Below the pieces are notes generated by a model. That model worked only from the letters and a program-made list of their open reading frames with translations, was not told where the DNA came from and ran no database searches. Position numbers and translations under genes: made by a program. Shown one piece after another: positions 45,291 through 58,110 of a DNA stretch of 64,000 nucleotides; within the stretch, counting starts at the first letter, position 1, and each line of letters begins with the position of its first letter. The stretch spans positions 248,001 through 312,000 of the forward strand of contig WEDG01000993.1 in the NCBI GenBank assembly GCA_017591395.1, read 5' to 3'. Origin of the DNA: Schistocephalus solidus (Eukaryota > Platyhelminthes > Cestoda > Diphyllobothriidea > Diphyllobothriidae).

Positions 45291-47699
45291 AGCAAATTAA
45301 GTAATAAAACGCCGATACTAGGAACCCTATTCCAACGGGCTACAGAATCTACAACGTTGCCCGGAAGGTGAGACCTGGCAAAGGACCACTAATTTGAGCA
45401 GACCGGAAGAAAGATATCACCCAATTGGCACCCAAAATTCGTGAAAGATGTACTGAATGTGGTAAACTAGTGATAGCACCCATAAACATATGATAGGCTT
45501 GCCGAACTTTGATATTCTTGGGAACCTAATCCAACATTGCAATGATGTTTACAGGAAAAAACTGATGAGAAGTAATTTTGGTATTGCCAAAGGAGGAAAT
45601 CCCATGCCTGTTGCACCGAGATAGGACAAGCTATCTTAGAGCTGGAAGAGGATTAGACGTAAGGCAGTGTAAAATCTTAAACAGTCCATAGAACTGATCA
45701 GACGTTCAAACAAGGTCTAACGTACACGTGCGTTTGTAATGATGGGGCCCTCTGGGCCTCAAATATACAAGGTATTATATATTTATTACTATACTTTATA
45801 AAGGTGGATTCTAATTACGACTGTTTTGTAATTTCGAGTCATTGACGACAACCAGGGCACAATGCTCTGAAAGAAAAAGGGCGTTTTCACTGCCATCAGT
45901 TGAAAAGAAGGCCTTTGAAAGCCAATTTTATCATGATGATTTTAGTGCAAGTGCGAAATTAATATAAAATCTTACATTTTCAGTTAGATATGACAAGTGT
46001 AACAATGTGCTACCATGTTTCTATTGAAATGCGGACGTAAAACACTTATTCTAAAATATCAACACTTAATTAAACCGAGCCTCAATCAGCGATTGGCGAA
46101 CATGATAAAACAGTAATATTACTAAATTTATAATAATGTAAACACATCGGTATTTATGCGTTCGAAAGAGACCACAAGAAAATAAGTTTTAATGAAAATA
46201 ATATTTTTTTAAAATTTAGATTAATAGCTGAAAAAAATCTGGAAACCATTGTTTATTAAAATAAGTCAATTTAAACAAAGCTTTATGAGGTACGCGTGCA
46301 ACCTTTTACTAACCTGAAACGAGACCCGCAAGGACAAAAGTACAGTTTTATCGTCTAACCTCAGGTAAGGATAAAGCAGCAATAGCTTAAATATCCCACC
46401 CCAGTATCCGTATGGAAGCCTTCAAACGCGCTTAAAAAGTGGCAAAAGTTCAAGGGCAAACTGTTTTATGGGTATTACAGCCACCCTCTCTTATTATTTT
46501 TCGCTAGCATTGGCAAGTCTTGATTTTAAAACAAAATTGTTCTCTTGGGCAAAAGTCTATGGCCTATTTTTTGAGTATTAGTTTGCCGTTACTACTTTTG
46601 AGTTTTGGAGTGGGTGGTTGCAGCTCATTGTCAGACTAGTTTATTCAACAATAATTTTAAAGGTTTATGGCCCATATTTTCCTATTCTATGTGCAACGTG
46701 TTTTCGACCCTATGAAGGTGTCTCTTGCATATTATTTCTTGAATTTAACCCATGTAGAAAATTCAGTGGCGCCTATATAAAGAGATGTGAAACAGTCTCC
46801 TTACTTACTGCTTCGTTTCCATAAGCCTTACGATAATTTGCCTATATGACACGATGTAAGCTACCCGAGAATTAGGTGGCACTGGTACGCCTATTTTCCT
46901 TCTCTCCCTTGCTTCCTTCCTCCCTCACGGCCTTCAAATGTTTACTTAATTTCAAGGACGATTTTTGGACCACAAATCGCTATCGTGGATAAAGTTAAAT
47001 ACCCGTCTTTGAATGTAGTACACTAATATGTGCCGATTGCTCCACACATCAGGCTTTGCTCAAAGATGTGTCTACAATATAATACAAAAGTTGATGCTAT
47101 AGAGGTCAGTACTATGTTGCTATTGCAGTTTTGTCCACATTACAACCTCGAGTCCACGACTGCTGTTTCTTCGCGATAATATATATTACCTTTATGAGAA
47201 ATTTGCTGAATTGTTATGAGAAAAGTATACAAGGTGTTGAATGTGACCAACTAGTGATGGCATTTATCTCAGTGGCCGATGGTGTCTGCCTCTGTGCGAT
47301 ATATGTCATGTGCAGCAGTAGCTATGGGCTCACGGAAACTCGTCATCTGTCGACTAACCCATGCTATGAACTGGTATAACCCCTACTTTCATTGATTACA
47401 TCACTTCCATTAACCGTTTTTCTGTCTTAGCATGTGAATGGTCGTACAGAGGAAGGTGTTGAAGTGAAAAAAATAGTAAACTAACAAAGTTTGTCTGCTA
47501 CCTATATAATTTAAAGCCACTGAACATTGCTTTTGGCATCCAGGTCCCCCGTTGCTTCCTATGGCTACTTCAGTAAACCATGCCGTCTGCCCCATACTAG
47601 TTTTAGTAAAACTAGCCCCTCCAAATGACTGAATGTAGGCCCGAACGAATCATTCAGCAACCTAAAAAGTGGTACAGATGACCAGTCGTTAACTACCCA
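45291..47699. other. Intergenic stretch, nothing recognised
   Basis: AT-rich, with only short open frames at 46618-46824 and 47131-47379 that show no known motif. Confidence 0.4.
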
Positions 47700-48075
47700 A
47701 CGAGCCTTACTGGTATGGGTGACGGTCATTTTGAAAATCCTCTATTAACTTTTCTGCAACTTCATTGACCATCATGAATTCCGTAAATCAAAATTGCTCA
47801 TCAACAAAAATATTGAGCAGGTCAGAGGGTGGCGAAGATTATCAAAGGTAGTTATATAGACTTCAGTCAGGCTTGTGACACCGTCAGTCACCAACGGCTT
47901 ATGGGAAAGGTTTATTATTTATGCTTAACCTGGAATACAATTAATTCGTATGTTTCCAAGAACATAGAATGCTCTTTAAATTTTCAACATGGCTTACCTT
48001 CTGAGCTACCAGTTGATTGCGCATTCCTTATGGACTGCACGTGGGCTGTTGCCTTTTATCGTTTTTATCAATAAT
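47700..48075 (+). mobile_element. CR1-like LINE relic (reverse transcriptase)
   Basis: The plus-strand frame 47829-48074 reads AKIIKGSYIDFSQACDTVSHQRL. This is the RT block 'V....LDFSKAFD.VSH..L' with Asp retained and Phe changed to Cys. Just upstream, 47755-47825 in shifted frames reads through an EFRK-like block followed by a short linker, as expected for the preceding motif. Downstream text is too degraded to follow. Confidence 0.6.
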
Positions 48076-48364
48076 CCGTAAAAAGTAATTCCTTACAGTT
48101 TCGTTATGTTGGCAGAATATAGTGAAAATGTTTTTTTCGAACTGCACCTATTCTTGATTTGGGATTGTAGTTTCTCCTAGACGGACATTATTGAAGCATT
48201 GCCTATAAACTACTGTCCGGTCATGTTGGAGGCTTTTTATTTATGGTAGGGATGCCTTGCATGGCCGCCTATACAGGACATATAAATAGGAAGCGCCTCG
48301 CTCGCTTAAAATAGGTGTTCTTACGGTAAATTTAAGGTAGGATAAATATACTCGTGTCTTAACG

Positions 48365-48570
48365 CTCACACCAACCCCAAACATAAAACTAAACCGTTTA
48401 CTTTATATTAGTCCCTATCACTACCCTAAACCTAAACCCTACAGGTAACACAAGAACAATCTTGACCCTTAACCTAATCATGATCGTAACCTCAATTCTA
48501 ACATTAATCTTGAACTTAACTGCAACCATACATTTAACTCTAACCACCTTAATCCTTAACATAATTTCCT
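48365..48570 (-). repeat. Degenerate CCCTAA-like tract
   Basis: Many imperfect CTAACC/CCTAAA units occur (ctaccctaaacctaaaccct, cccttaacctaatc, ttaactctaaccaccttaat), with loose 6- and 12-base spacing. It is the reverse-strand counterpart of the tract at 34560-34700. The open frames across it on both strands, with products rich in L-T-I repeats, are by-products of the repeat. Confidence 0.5.
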
Positions 48571-50676
48571 TGGCATTTAGCGCAAAACCACATGTATTGT
48601 TGGTGGTTTTTATTCCCTTATCCTGTTTAGTCGGCAATACAAGGCGTCCCTACCTTTATTTGTGAACCCATCTAAAACCTTATCGAGAAATTCACGCTTC
48701 GTCGGCCGCGTATTGCATATTCTTCATTTGGTCTCCGTATTATGACCGAAACAGCCAGTTTTTAGAAAAATGATCAGAACGATTCTCTACGATTACCCAC
48801 TTCATTTTAAATCAAAGTTTTAAACAAAGCCCATACAGGTTTATACCTCCCTCGCTATAACAGCGTCGTCAATGTGCACACCTCAGCTGGTCATATATAT
48901 TAGTGCATTGGGTAGCCGATGCCGACTTAAATTTACTTAACTTGCGATACGCCAGGATGCTGATCAAACCCGATAGATAAGTTTTTCAATGCATGCTATC
49001 AACCCTAGGGATTAAATTGGCTGCCGAAGGCATCTTGACTCTTTTTTTTTCAAATCGGTACAAAAGCTTGAAGTTAGGCGTTCAAGGGCACCTACACCCC
49101 TGTGCTTTTTGATGTTCTTTCGTTATAAGTAGTCGCATTACAAAACAACCCTTCCTAGAGCCTTGCTAGTTCCCTTTTGGATTAGCATTGTTGTTCCACT
49201 ACCCTTTTTGTTTGCTCCGTTCTCCTTTCAATTTTCCCTGTTTTTGAGAAATTGAAGTGGTCATGCTGTTGTTATACAAGTTCGCTGTTGTGGTCCTTGC
49301 TCTGCTGGCTGAATTATTTTAACGCTTGCTGCAGATATCTGATAGGCGCACTAAAGGTCACTTTTGGCTTTAGTGTCCATGCAGGTCATAGCAAAAAATA
49401 CAAACATACTCTACGCAATTGTCAGGGCAATGTTTTGCATACTTATTTTAAGCTCTTGTTGTCCCTATCATTTCATTTATTATTCACATTCGCCGGCAAA
49501 GAACACAGTTATGGTGCCGCACATTTTTCAATCTCACCAGATTGATGTACTGTAACATGAGCTAAGGTTCTCTGGGGCACGTGTACGTCCAATCGAAAAC
49601 CAAGACTGCATCGCTACTGCCTTTGGAAACCATACACCAAAAGCGTTTGCTACCATTTTGCTGACTTCAAAAAAACAGACCAATATACTCGCTTCTTGAA
49701 CAACTAAATTAACCAAGCGATCCGCCCAGTGTTTCACTCGAAACCCATCTTTTTCGAGTGCATTGAGTTAGAACTTTTTTGTAGTTCATGACGTCATTTG
49801 CAAGGAGTAAAGCGGCCTAATGGGCATTGAGAGGAAAGGAAAAGTGGATTTCCCTGCCGAATAGAATGTGAATAGAAAATATCTGACGAATCTGATCTAG
49901 TCAGTGTCCTATGTACACATTTTTAGACGGAAGTTGGCACTCTAACTGCGTTTTTCCCTAACCCAAACTCGAATCTTGCTGTGCGAAGCGGAAGACTGGG
50001 TAGCATGCACCATGGTCATCTTCAAGTGTACTGAAGTACAGCTTGAATGTACCTTTCATTTAAAAGAAATGCCCGAAACCTGTCACTTGAGTATCAGCAG
50101 TGCTTTGATTTACAGCGAATATATAAGGAATCTGCTGATTAGACATGTATCTGATGAACGAATTTACAGTCTTTCGGCCATTGGTAGTTGGACTTTGAAG
50201 CAGGTACTAGGCATTCTAGGACAGTTAAATTCACTGGTTTCGTGCGCCTGGAACAACTATTGACAGGTAACTAACGTGGTAACTTTTCTGAAGAAACTGA
50301 ACTGTAAACTTCAAGGGAGCGTTGATATTTCCGATTAACTTCACAGATATTTTTTATTATCAATCGCCTAGAGGCCACTATCAAGGTCGTATTCTGGCGC
50401 AGTCATTTTTATTCTCGTTATAACCAACGAAATTTTGTAGCATAAATATTTTGCGATCTAAATAAGATTGCTCATCTGATAGAATTGCCGTACCGGCGTA
50501 GATTCTGTCATTCATTGTCTCTTAGTATAGTCTTCTAAGTAGACTTATAAATTACTCAGCCTCCGTAAATTGCATTGATTTATCGGAACCAAAAATAAGT
50601 TCTTTCCGTACCATTTATTTTACGATTTTAGGTCCGTCATAGTCTGTTCAACTATCTTTTCTTCCTGTATTATAGA
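48571..50676. other. Intergenic stretch upstream of the MGAT2-like gene
   Basis: No gene recognised. Open frames at 49252-49545 and 49976-50263 have no known motif. The promoter of the MGAT2-like gene should lie toward the right end, but no clear element was identified. Confidence 0.4.
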
Positions 50677-50853
50677 ATGAAACTTCGAACCTTGCTTTCA
50701 CGCCTGTTGCTTCTGGTGATAGCAGTCTGTTTAACGAATATCATCCTCTACTTATGGCCAGTAAATAGGAGAACGTCGAATGGACTGTTTTCCAATACCG
50801 ACCAAACTATTTCGAAAAACCTCATAGTTGATGTTGAAAACACGTGGTATGAG
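50677..50853 (+). CDS. MGAT2: MGAT2-like N-acetylglucosaminyltransferase, exon 1
   Basis: This exon holds the start codon and 59 codons and ends in phase 0 at donor gtaggt after WYE. The protein opens MKLRTLLSRLLLLVIAVCL and stays hydrophobic to about residue 28 (NIILYLW). This is a short cytoplasmic tail plus a single signal-anchor segment, as in type II Golgi glycosyltransferases. The rest is polar stem. The enzyme adds beta-1,2-linked N-acetylglucosamine to the alpha-1,6 mannose arm of N-glycans in the medial Golgi, the step that opens the route to complex biantennary glycans. Identity rests on exon 3. The upstream TAG in attatagaatg shows the ORF does not extend further 5'. Confidence 0.8.
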
Positions 50854-52581
50854 GTAGGTAATTATCAAAACTTGCTTTCCCTGTTAAATATGCTTATTAT
50901 TTTGCAAAATTCACAATGATTATATGTTATTATTTTTTTGAAAAACGTTACGCTGTTTCTTTTTGGCCAATTTTTCATTTGATTTGTTTTTTTAACAAAC
51001 ATCCTGTTACTTGGCCAAATCTTTGCTTGGCGGAGCATTGTTAGCACATTTTTCTCGCGGTTAGTTTTGTATGTTTCGTGGGTTCGATGGGATCACCTTT
51101 TTTAGATCACGACACCTTCGTTTTTTGGTAATTTTATTTACACATCCTACTGACTGATACTTGAGCCCTTCGCCTTTCGCTTTGACGCGCGTCTGTTGAA
51201 AAGTTTTGAAGGGATTTTAAAAAAACCAACGAAATGTGGGTGTCTAATGTTCATTGAAACACTATAATTAATCATTTATTTGGCCGAGCCCGCTGAGATT
51301 TGGTTTCCCCACTGGCTGCTAGCATTCACCAACACTGGAACAATATTCACATTATTTTACTCAGTTGGTGTTCCTTCGCCATTAATAGTGAAAGATAACT
51401 CGTTTTTATTTGCGGTTTATTTTAGTAAGTCATTTTCCTTCTCAATAAGCTGACGCTAATTGGACGCGTGCATGTTGTCGAGGACACTCATTTGGTGGGG
51501 AAGCGGCAATCACTCGCATAAGCAAGTTAGGTTTTTGTGATCGATACGGCAGTTTAGCTGTAGATCTACATGTCCATCCTATGGATAGCTGAATGTACCT
51601 ACTGCCTGCAAAAGCTTATGTCAGCTGCGGGGTCATAAACTTTTATTCATGGTTATCTTGCATTTCCAAGGGCACTGATCATAGTCCGTAGACTCTGGAG
51701 AAGTTTTCTTACATACTTACTGTTTTATCGCCTACAATTTTAGGCTTTTTGACATCAGCTTACCTGCTCGGTGTAAAATATGGGTTGCATGCTGTGGTTA
51801 AGTTCGCCCTTGTTATGCGCTACCAGCAAAAGTGACGGAGGAAACTTATCCCGAGTTTTTTGAGTGAAGCACACTTTTGACCTGATTTCGATCCACGTGA
51901 CTTTTCTCCATCGAGATTATTCAGTTCTCTGAAAGCCATCCCTCGATGCCAATTTGATTCTTTTGATTTTTGCATGCATTGCTTTGGCTTACTATACATC
52001 TAGCGATGAGATTCTAAAACGCCATTAACTTTGGCGTAATCTTGTGAATAATTTATTGACGGAGCCTAACAAAAAAATGTATTCGCCCGAAGCTTCGGAT
52101 TCATGCTGGAACCGACACTGATGCTGACACTTATCTTTCATCTGATGATGAGTGCGAGCATTAAAATGATAGGCTGTTCAAAGAAAGTTCTTGTTCCAGT
52201 GATCACGTAATTTTTCATCACTCTTCAACTGCAAGCCAACCGATGAATTCGATTGTTAGAACAATTTTTTCATCTTTTCAAGTGTGAAACATTCTTTGCT
52301 TAACAAGTCATCTAAACGATATTCCAGTTGATTTTCCTATGAAACAATATTTATCACGTTTTTTCAATCTTTGATAGTCTCTTGTGTCCCTTGTTGGTCT
52401 TCCGCTGGAGTGCTTTAACATTTTCCACCCGTAGCCAAGTGACTGTTAATCAGCCCTAGCAGATAAGGCCGATGTTTATGATTTAAACTCCATCAGTTAA
52501 ATCGTTATCCATATTAGATTTCCTGCTTCGTTTTTTCGCTTTACATTCTGTTTCTATGTATGAATGTATGTATGTACACAG

Positions 52582-52845
52582 TACTTCGCTTTCAGCTCAT
52601 CCGTTCGTGGCGACGTCAAAAAAATAAGGACTAATGAACATCTACAAAATCTGTTGGACAAGGGAATCCTAAAATCACCTGAGGAGAACGGCTTTCGTGA
52701 GGAACCGCTTCCCTCCTTCAGAGCACCTCTCCAAAAGGAAATTCGATCTGATCTAAAAGGAAACGTGCGAAAAATCAACCAAGGCCAGAAAATTTTTGGC
52801 GAATCCTTCCTCAGGGTGCCGCCAAAAGTTGTGCTTGTGATACAG
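52582..52845 (+). CDS. MGAT2: MGAT2-like N-acetylglucosaminyltransferase, exon 2
   Basis: This 264-base exon (88 codons, phase 0 both ends) follows acceptor tgtacacag and ends before donor gtttgg, which is a weak donor. It encodes a charged stem region (residues 60-147) and then PPKVVLVIQ at its end. That is the first beta strand of the nucleotide-sugar binding fold, which runs directly into VHERF of exon 3. The alternative acceptor ctttcag at 52595 would break the phase. The stem is lysine/glutamate-rich and poorly conserved, as usual in this family. Confidence 0.82.
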
Positions 52846-53500
52846 GTTTGGTTTATGTTTTCTTTTCTACTGGTTATCCCTATTTTTTAAGATAGTATCG
52901 ACTCGTTCGCGGATGGTTGTGGCCGTTTTAAAAGCCTTTTACATCGGCTGTATCCGCATATTTTTGTTCTCTGCGTAAAATGGTAATCGGTAACGGGTTG
53001 AAAAGTTTGTGTGGAAATTACTTTTCTGTAATAGTAAAATAGCCTTCATTGGAGGTTAGCTACAAAAATAACAATTCTCTCGAGTCTGGCGCATAAGCAG
53101 CCGCGGACTGGCAGTTGGAAGTGCTACAGGTGTTGAGGTGTAGCGTGCTGACTGCCTTATAAACTGCGATAAAGACCGATGACGGCACTGTGACATGACG
53201 GCTGGCGAAGCATCATTAAATAATTTTGCTCGTTACCACTGCCTTGGCATGAGCTTCTTGAGGCAACGCGGCCTGCACGCAAACTCCCCGAGAAACCTCA
53301 TTAAATGTCTGATTTAAAGTCCCCTTGTTTTTCCACATTGGCCTTAATGTAGCACCAAATGACTTCATAAACTGATAATCGGGCGTTTTATTTCATACTC
53401 CCGACCGTAACTGTATCCTGTACCGTTTTGCCTTCGCCTTTATTCAGTTTTGGAAACGACGTTTTGTGCTTGAAAGTATTTAGCATTTTACATTTTTTAG

Positions 53501-53736
53501 GTCCATGAACGGTTTGAAAATCTGATCGCCCTAATCGATTCACTCTCCCGAGTACACGGAATCGAGGACACCCTCCTGGTTTTCAGTCATGACGTCTTCT
53601 TAGATGAAATCAATTCTCTGGTGGCAAACATTGGCTTTGCGCCAGTTTTGCAAATATTTTATCCATACAGCATTCAAATTTACAATTCATCCTTTCCGGC
53701 TCAAGATCCGCGCGACTGTCCTCGCACTCTCACCAA
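53501..53736 (+). CDS. MGAT2: MGAT2-like N-acetylglucosaminyltransferase, exon 3
   Basis: This 236-base exon starts in phase 0 after the pyrimidine-rich acceptor cattttttag and ends after two bases of a codon at donor gtaggt. It encodes VHERFENLIALIDSLSRVHG, then IEDTLLVFSHDVF, INSLVANIGFAPVLQIFYPY and DPRDCPRTL. This block (R.E.L..L.DSL....GI..-LL-FSHD....EIN.L.....F.PV.QIF.P-SIQ.-..-FP..DPRDC) is the MGAT2/GnT-II signature. It covers about residues 148-225 of a family of roughly 450 residues. The catalytic half, including the acidic metal-binding motif, must be encoded further downstream and is not found before the window end. Confidence 0.93.
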
Positions 53737-54589
53737 GTAGGTCACATTCTTTGCTGTACTAGCCATCTTTCCTACTGTATCCACTCATTTTATTGCGCTA
53801 GGACCAAACGGCTTGAAACAGCCTACCAAATAGGTTGATGCTTTTTTAACTGGTTGAAAAATTGTCTCCTTAAAATAATCCGAAGTGCATTATTCAATTT
53901 TACTATATTGTATCTGTAAAAAAACTATTCACAAGACTCGTGTGTGCCTGGAAAACTGTCTCACACAGGAGGCAGCAAAATACGAGCAGCCACTTTTTTG
54001 CACAAGTGCACTATTAATGAGTATTTATCAACCGTGAATGATTTTTTTCTGCGAAGAAATTTGGACACAACCTAGATTGAAACTGAGGCAGAGGCTTGTA
54101 ATCTCTTTTTCGATGCACATGACCTACTTATAGAAAATTAAAAAAATCTTTCGGGAACTTAAACCTCGTGTATAAAGTAGACAGTTCCTGTGTCGTTCGT
54201 AACCGTTAGTTCTTTGCATCCGAATGCAGAAAGAACAAATGTATTTTCTTGGTTTTAGGAATATTGCGGGATAAATAAACTGAACGAACTTCGTACAGGA
54301 ATGTCTGCTGATAGTTATTACAAATTTTAAGTAAGCATGCTATTTTGTGTCCATATAACGCCGCACCGAACTGCTGCAGACATGGCCTTGACCACTGGAT
54401 GGCAACGTAACCTGTCGGCCATGGGCAACCCAGTAATAACCACATCATTACTCTGCCATATTTGAACCACTTTCTTACGCGTGAGCGCCTACCTGGAGCA
54501 TTGTTGAGTGTAAATAAGGGCCTTCCTCTTCCATATTGTGAACCAAAGAAGTTTTTAATGTCCTAGATGAGATGTTGAATTGTATGCAG
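53737..54589. other. Intron or intergenic sequence after MGAT2-like exon 3
   Basis: The stretch between the donor at 53737 and the exon-like frame at 54590 contains no recognised coding sequence. The minus-strand open frame 54448-54206 has no known motif. Confidence 0.45.
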
Positions 54590-54956
54590 GTTGGCGAAGA
54601 AAATTCGTTTATTCGTGAAGACCGTATCACCGATTCATCGATCCTTCCCAAGAACTACACAAAAAGTGTGAAATCAAGTTCGTCGGTCGATACACGCCTG
54701 AAGAGATTAGTGGAACATGTACTAGGGAATATTGATCAGATGTTTTCCCCTGAATCATACAAAATTTAAATTGCCGTCGGGCTTCCTGATGGCAAACCAA
54801 ATTCGGCTAAGTGGACTAGTTCGCGGGTTTCCCTGCGAATTGCACTGGCAGTTTGAATGCCCCGCTGTACTTTTAAAGTTAGTCCTCGATCGACTCAAGC
54901 AAATATGGCACTTCAACCTCGATGCTTGCAGAATGCGTTCTGCCCCATCTAAATAA
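54590..54956 (+). pseudogene. Unassigned exon-like coding sequence with an apparent 1-base frameshift
   Basis: A frame opens after an acceptor-like tgtatgcag and runs to TAA at 54767-54769. Its product starts VGEENSFIREDRITDS and ends NIDQMFSPESYK. The neighbouring frame then continues as FKLPSGFLMANQIRLSGLVR, with a WQFECP...LKLVLDRLKQIWHFNLD stretch, to TAA at 54954-54956. The switch is at a run of four A at about 54761-54764, so one extra base would explain it. Both halves look protein-like but match no family I recognise. It does not continue MGAT2: read in the phase left by exon 3 it stops within about 25 codons. It could be a decayed gene copy, an assembly error in a real exon, or chance. 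Confidence 0.4.
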
Positions 54957-57600
54957 GTAACTCCATTCAAAATTACTTAATTTCTGTTTTTGATAAGATA
55001 AGAACAGTTTGAAATTACTTGCTTATTCGAATGTATTTTTTTATAATATGCAACATGCTCTGTTAGTTTTTTGAGCTTATTCAACCTTCGGCAAGCTCAG
55101 AGGTGGTTTTTCATAACATGATGTCCTGTGGGCTAACCACCTCTTTTCATTTAGCCCCCCGACCTGTTGGGCCTGTGGACTACCTAAACGATACTGAGAA
55201 ATCCGATAGTTCTAATCAAACCATCGCTACATACTATTTTAAAAGACTCTTCTATGGAACATTTAGACATCAAACTAGAGACGGATACTGACACTGATTC
55301 AATTAAAAGAGATGCACTCTCAACCGTAACTAATTTCCAAAAAGTATGATTGATGGATAACTTTACCATGCAGTTAGTCCAGGTACCAACTAAAAGACCA
55401 GACTCTCTTTCCGCCGGTTTTCTGCCACCACAGCTATGGGTGGTTATGCTCATCAATAGATCCCACCGTAATTCCCATGGGCCTTCTACAATTTACTCTA
55501 TATTTTTCATAGTGAAGCCTTTCGACTTCCTCAGTAATTAATCTTTGAAGTTAGAATAAGTCCTTCAGGAAAAGTATATTTTGTTTGTACCACAAAGTTT
55601 CATTGCCTAGTGTTCCACCTACAACGAACTTGGCTGTTCTATTCTAAGCACACACGTGAACCATTGGTAACTAGCCGTGAGTAGACTTGTCTCTACAAGC
55701 GGCAAGACGAGTAGTTCCGGGAGCGAGATACGACCGCTGCAATGTGAATTTCCATTTGCCTGACGTTTGGGATTTCCTTTTGAATCCGTAAGCAGAGGCA
55801 ACAAACGACGGACTACAATGCTTATAGGATACATTTTCTGAAAGCCCGCCTACCTACCAAAATTAAAAGCTTCCACATCCATCGAAGATGTTCTTATGAA
55901 GTATACTTTTGACTTGGTCTTTCGCAACCGAGTTGGTTATTCCCACGAATTTACAGCAGGTGTTTGTACTGTTGGTATTTTTAACTACTCAGTTCTGTCC
56001 GAAGTAGTAGGCTTCTCGATTATTTTCGGAAGACAATTGGTTAGCATGGTCTCAATCGCCAAACACTTGAAACAACTGGAGTCACTAACTTACCTTACCT
56101 GAGTTGGTATGCTCACAGCCTGCTCGTCTATGGTGGCATCGCTTTCAAAGTCGGTGCTCCTTCAGAAACTGACGCCAATAGGGTTAGAATGAACTGGGTG
56201 ACCCGAAGCCCACCATTGATAGAAATACTAAGTGACTGTTTTTAGATTTCGATCTCCTGCACGATGGAACGCCGAGCCTAGGTTCTTGTTTTTGCATAAC
56301 AGACCCTAATTATCCTCAAAACTATTAGACGACACCAAATTCCACAAAAGCACACGGTATGGTTTTCTGACTATCCATCGTGAAAGTTCATACTCCAATT
56401 AGCCTGTCATTCATGATTAGTTTGTAACTCATTGCAATCATAAGTTAACTTTCACGGCCCACATTTAATCTTTGACGTAACATCCGGATCTGCTTATCAT
56501 AAACCTAACAGGCCTATCATCTTTAGCCGTTTATGCAGTATCGTGTTAGAGAATTTTTTACCATTATATGGTGGTAACAGAAGTGCGTTCAAATCATTTC
56601 TCACCAGACTTTGCTAAACTAAATACGACATTGTTTTCCCATTGTAAACTCATCTGCATTGGGTAGAAAAAAAGCTTTTGCGTTTCCGAAGCAAGGCTAT
56701 CACAGCTCCTGACCGAGAGATCTCGAGACGGTCCGATGGAAATTTGTCAACTGCCATTTCAAGTCATAATGCCGCAATTATAGAACTTTTTATCGTTAAG
56801 GTGCCCAACGATGTTTAACCCGTCTGAGTTCTTTTTCCTCTTAAACCAACCCCCGCTGTCAGCATTCGGCTTGATAGTATTGAAACGGTTTTACGTCTTG
56901 ATGCACTATTCACTCCGACCCGAATCGTGACTTCAAGTATCGGAAGGATTTGCACAGCTGTGCTGTTCTTTACGATCTTCAGCTTAGATGAGAAGAGTTC
57001 ACCCTGAATGTCGGTGTTAATGTATAGTCGTGTTAATTGACAAGCTAATAAAGTCCGTGGTGCCGGTTTTATGAGCCCACAACACTGCCTTTGCCATACC
57101 GCCTTTCTACAGGTAAAACCGCTAACACAGGCTATTGTTTCAAGGCTTCGTTCTTCGCTCGTCCAAAAAACACACTTCTTCGTTTCCTCCCTACTTAAAC
57201 GCTTCCATTTTGCTTCAATTATACATCACTTGCCTCTTCGCGATTCTAGATTCTTATGCTGTAAATCCGTGCTCCGACTTAACTGCTGTATGAGTACTAT
57301 TTATCTATCATGCATGTGAGATCATAGTCGTTGTGAAAATCTGGTAATTGTGTGCAGGAGGACCAGGTCCTGTGAGGCACGCGTAAATGTGACATTTGTC
57401 CTTGTCAGCCACTGCGCTCACGTCCCACATCAGTTAACTAACCTGCTCGGACAGTGGACTAGTGCCTGATTGAGGTAAGAGAGAGTGACGTCGACTATCA
57501 GAGCACGTTCCTATCTGTAAAAAATCTGACGCGTTTGCATCTCTTAAGGTACACTAAAGGCCGTGGCTTCAAAAAGTTTTCCCTTGATGGGATAACTTTG
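54957..57600. other. Non-coding stretch, nothing recognised
   Basis: Possibly intronic if the MGAT2-like gene continues to the right. Open frames at 55103-55291, 55350-55541, 55896-56102 and 57071-57319 show no motif. I looked specifically for MGAT2 C-terminal motifs and did not see them. Confidence 0.4.
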
Positions 57601-57606
57601 TCCTCC

Positions 57607-57937
57607 TCTCAGGGCTGAGAGTCAGGCTACAATGGCTCCTTCTTACCGTGGCCCCTATAGCACTTCAGCTTACTGAGCTCTGAGTCGCCCCACCTCCTGA
57701 TCCCTGTTTTCTGTTCAAGGGGTGTGGTGGCACGCTTAAGCGTGGGTTCCCGCCGCGCCAGCCACTTGCACCCGATCCCCCCTCCGGTCTACTTAAATTT
57801 TCCATGAAATTGAGCCCAGGATTACGAGGGAGGAAAGCGTGCAGTAGATGCCGCTCAATATCGACTAATTCACGTGCAAGTTAACACTCTACTGTGCAGC
57901 ACATGGTGGATATCCTCGTAATCGATATTTGAACTGC
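57607..57937 (+). mobile_element. Zinc-finger LINE 3'-end fragment, plus orientation
   Basis: The run ctgagagtcaggctacaatg, continuing ggctccttctta, is the reverse complement of the LINE 3' UTR at about 9255-9285. The match continues through ccgccgcgccagccactt and aattcacgtgcaagtta to gaactgcc near 57937, the expected 3' terminus. Heavily diverged. It is the only fragment of the family in plus orientation in this window. Confidence 0.72.
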
Positions 57938-58014
57938 CATATCACTGCCAATGTAAGCACTGCTTAATCGCAGTCGCCCCGCGTGGCTGCGAACTCCGCC
58001 CAAGCAAGCAGACT

Positions 58015-58110
58015 TCCGCTGTATCTACCTCACTCTCCCCATGTTATATCCCCATGCTCTGATGGCAAGACAAAGTCAAGACGACCGGAGATGGACTCGA
58101 TCACAATGCT
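58015..58110 (-). mobile_element. Short zinc-finger LINE 3' UTR fragment
   Basis: The stretch ctacctcactctcccc and the following ggcaagacaaagtcaagacg, accggagatgg, match the block around 9085-9150 of the LINE 3' UTR. It is an isolated, decayed piece. Confidence 0.55.

Noticed and set aside
48398..48665. Open frames on both strands with L/T/I-rich products
   Set aside because: They are translations of the degenerate CCCTAA-like tract.
54590..54769. Fourth exon of the MGAT2-like gene
   Set aside because: Read in the phase left by exon 3 it reaches a stop quickly, and the product lacks the expected MGAT2 catalytic-domain motifs.
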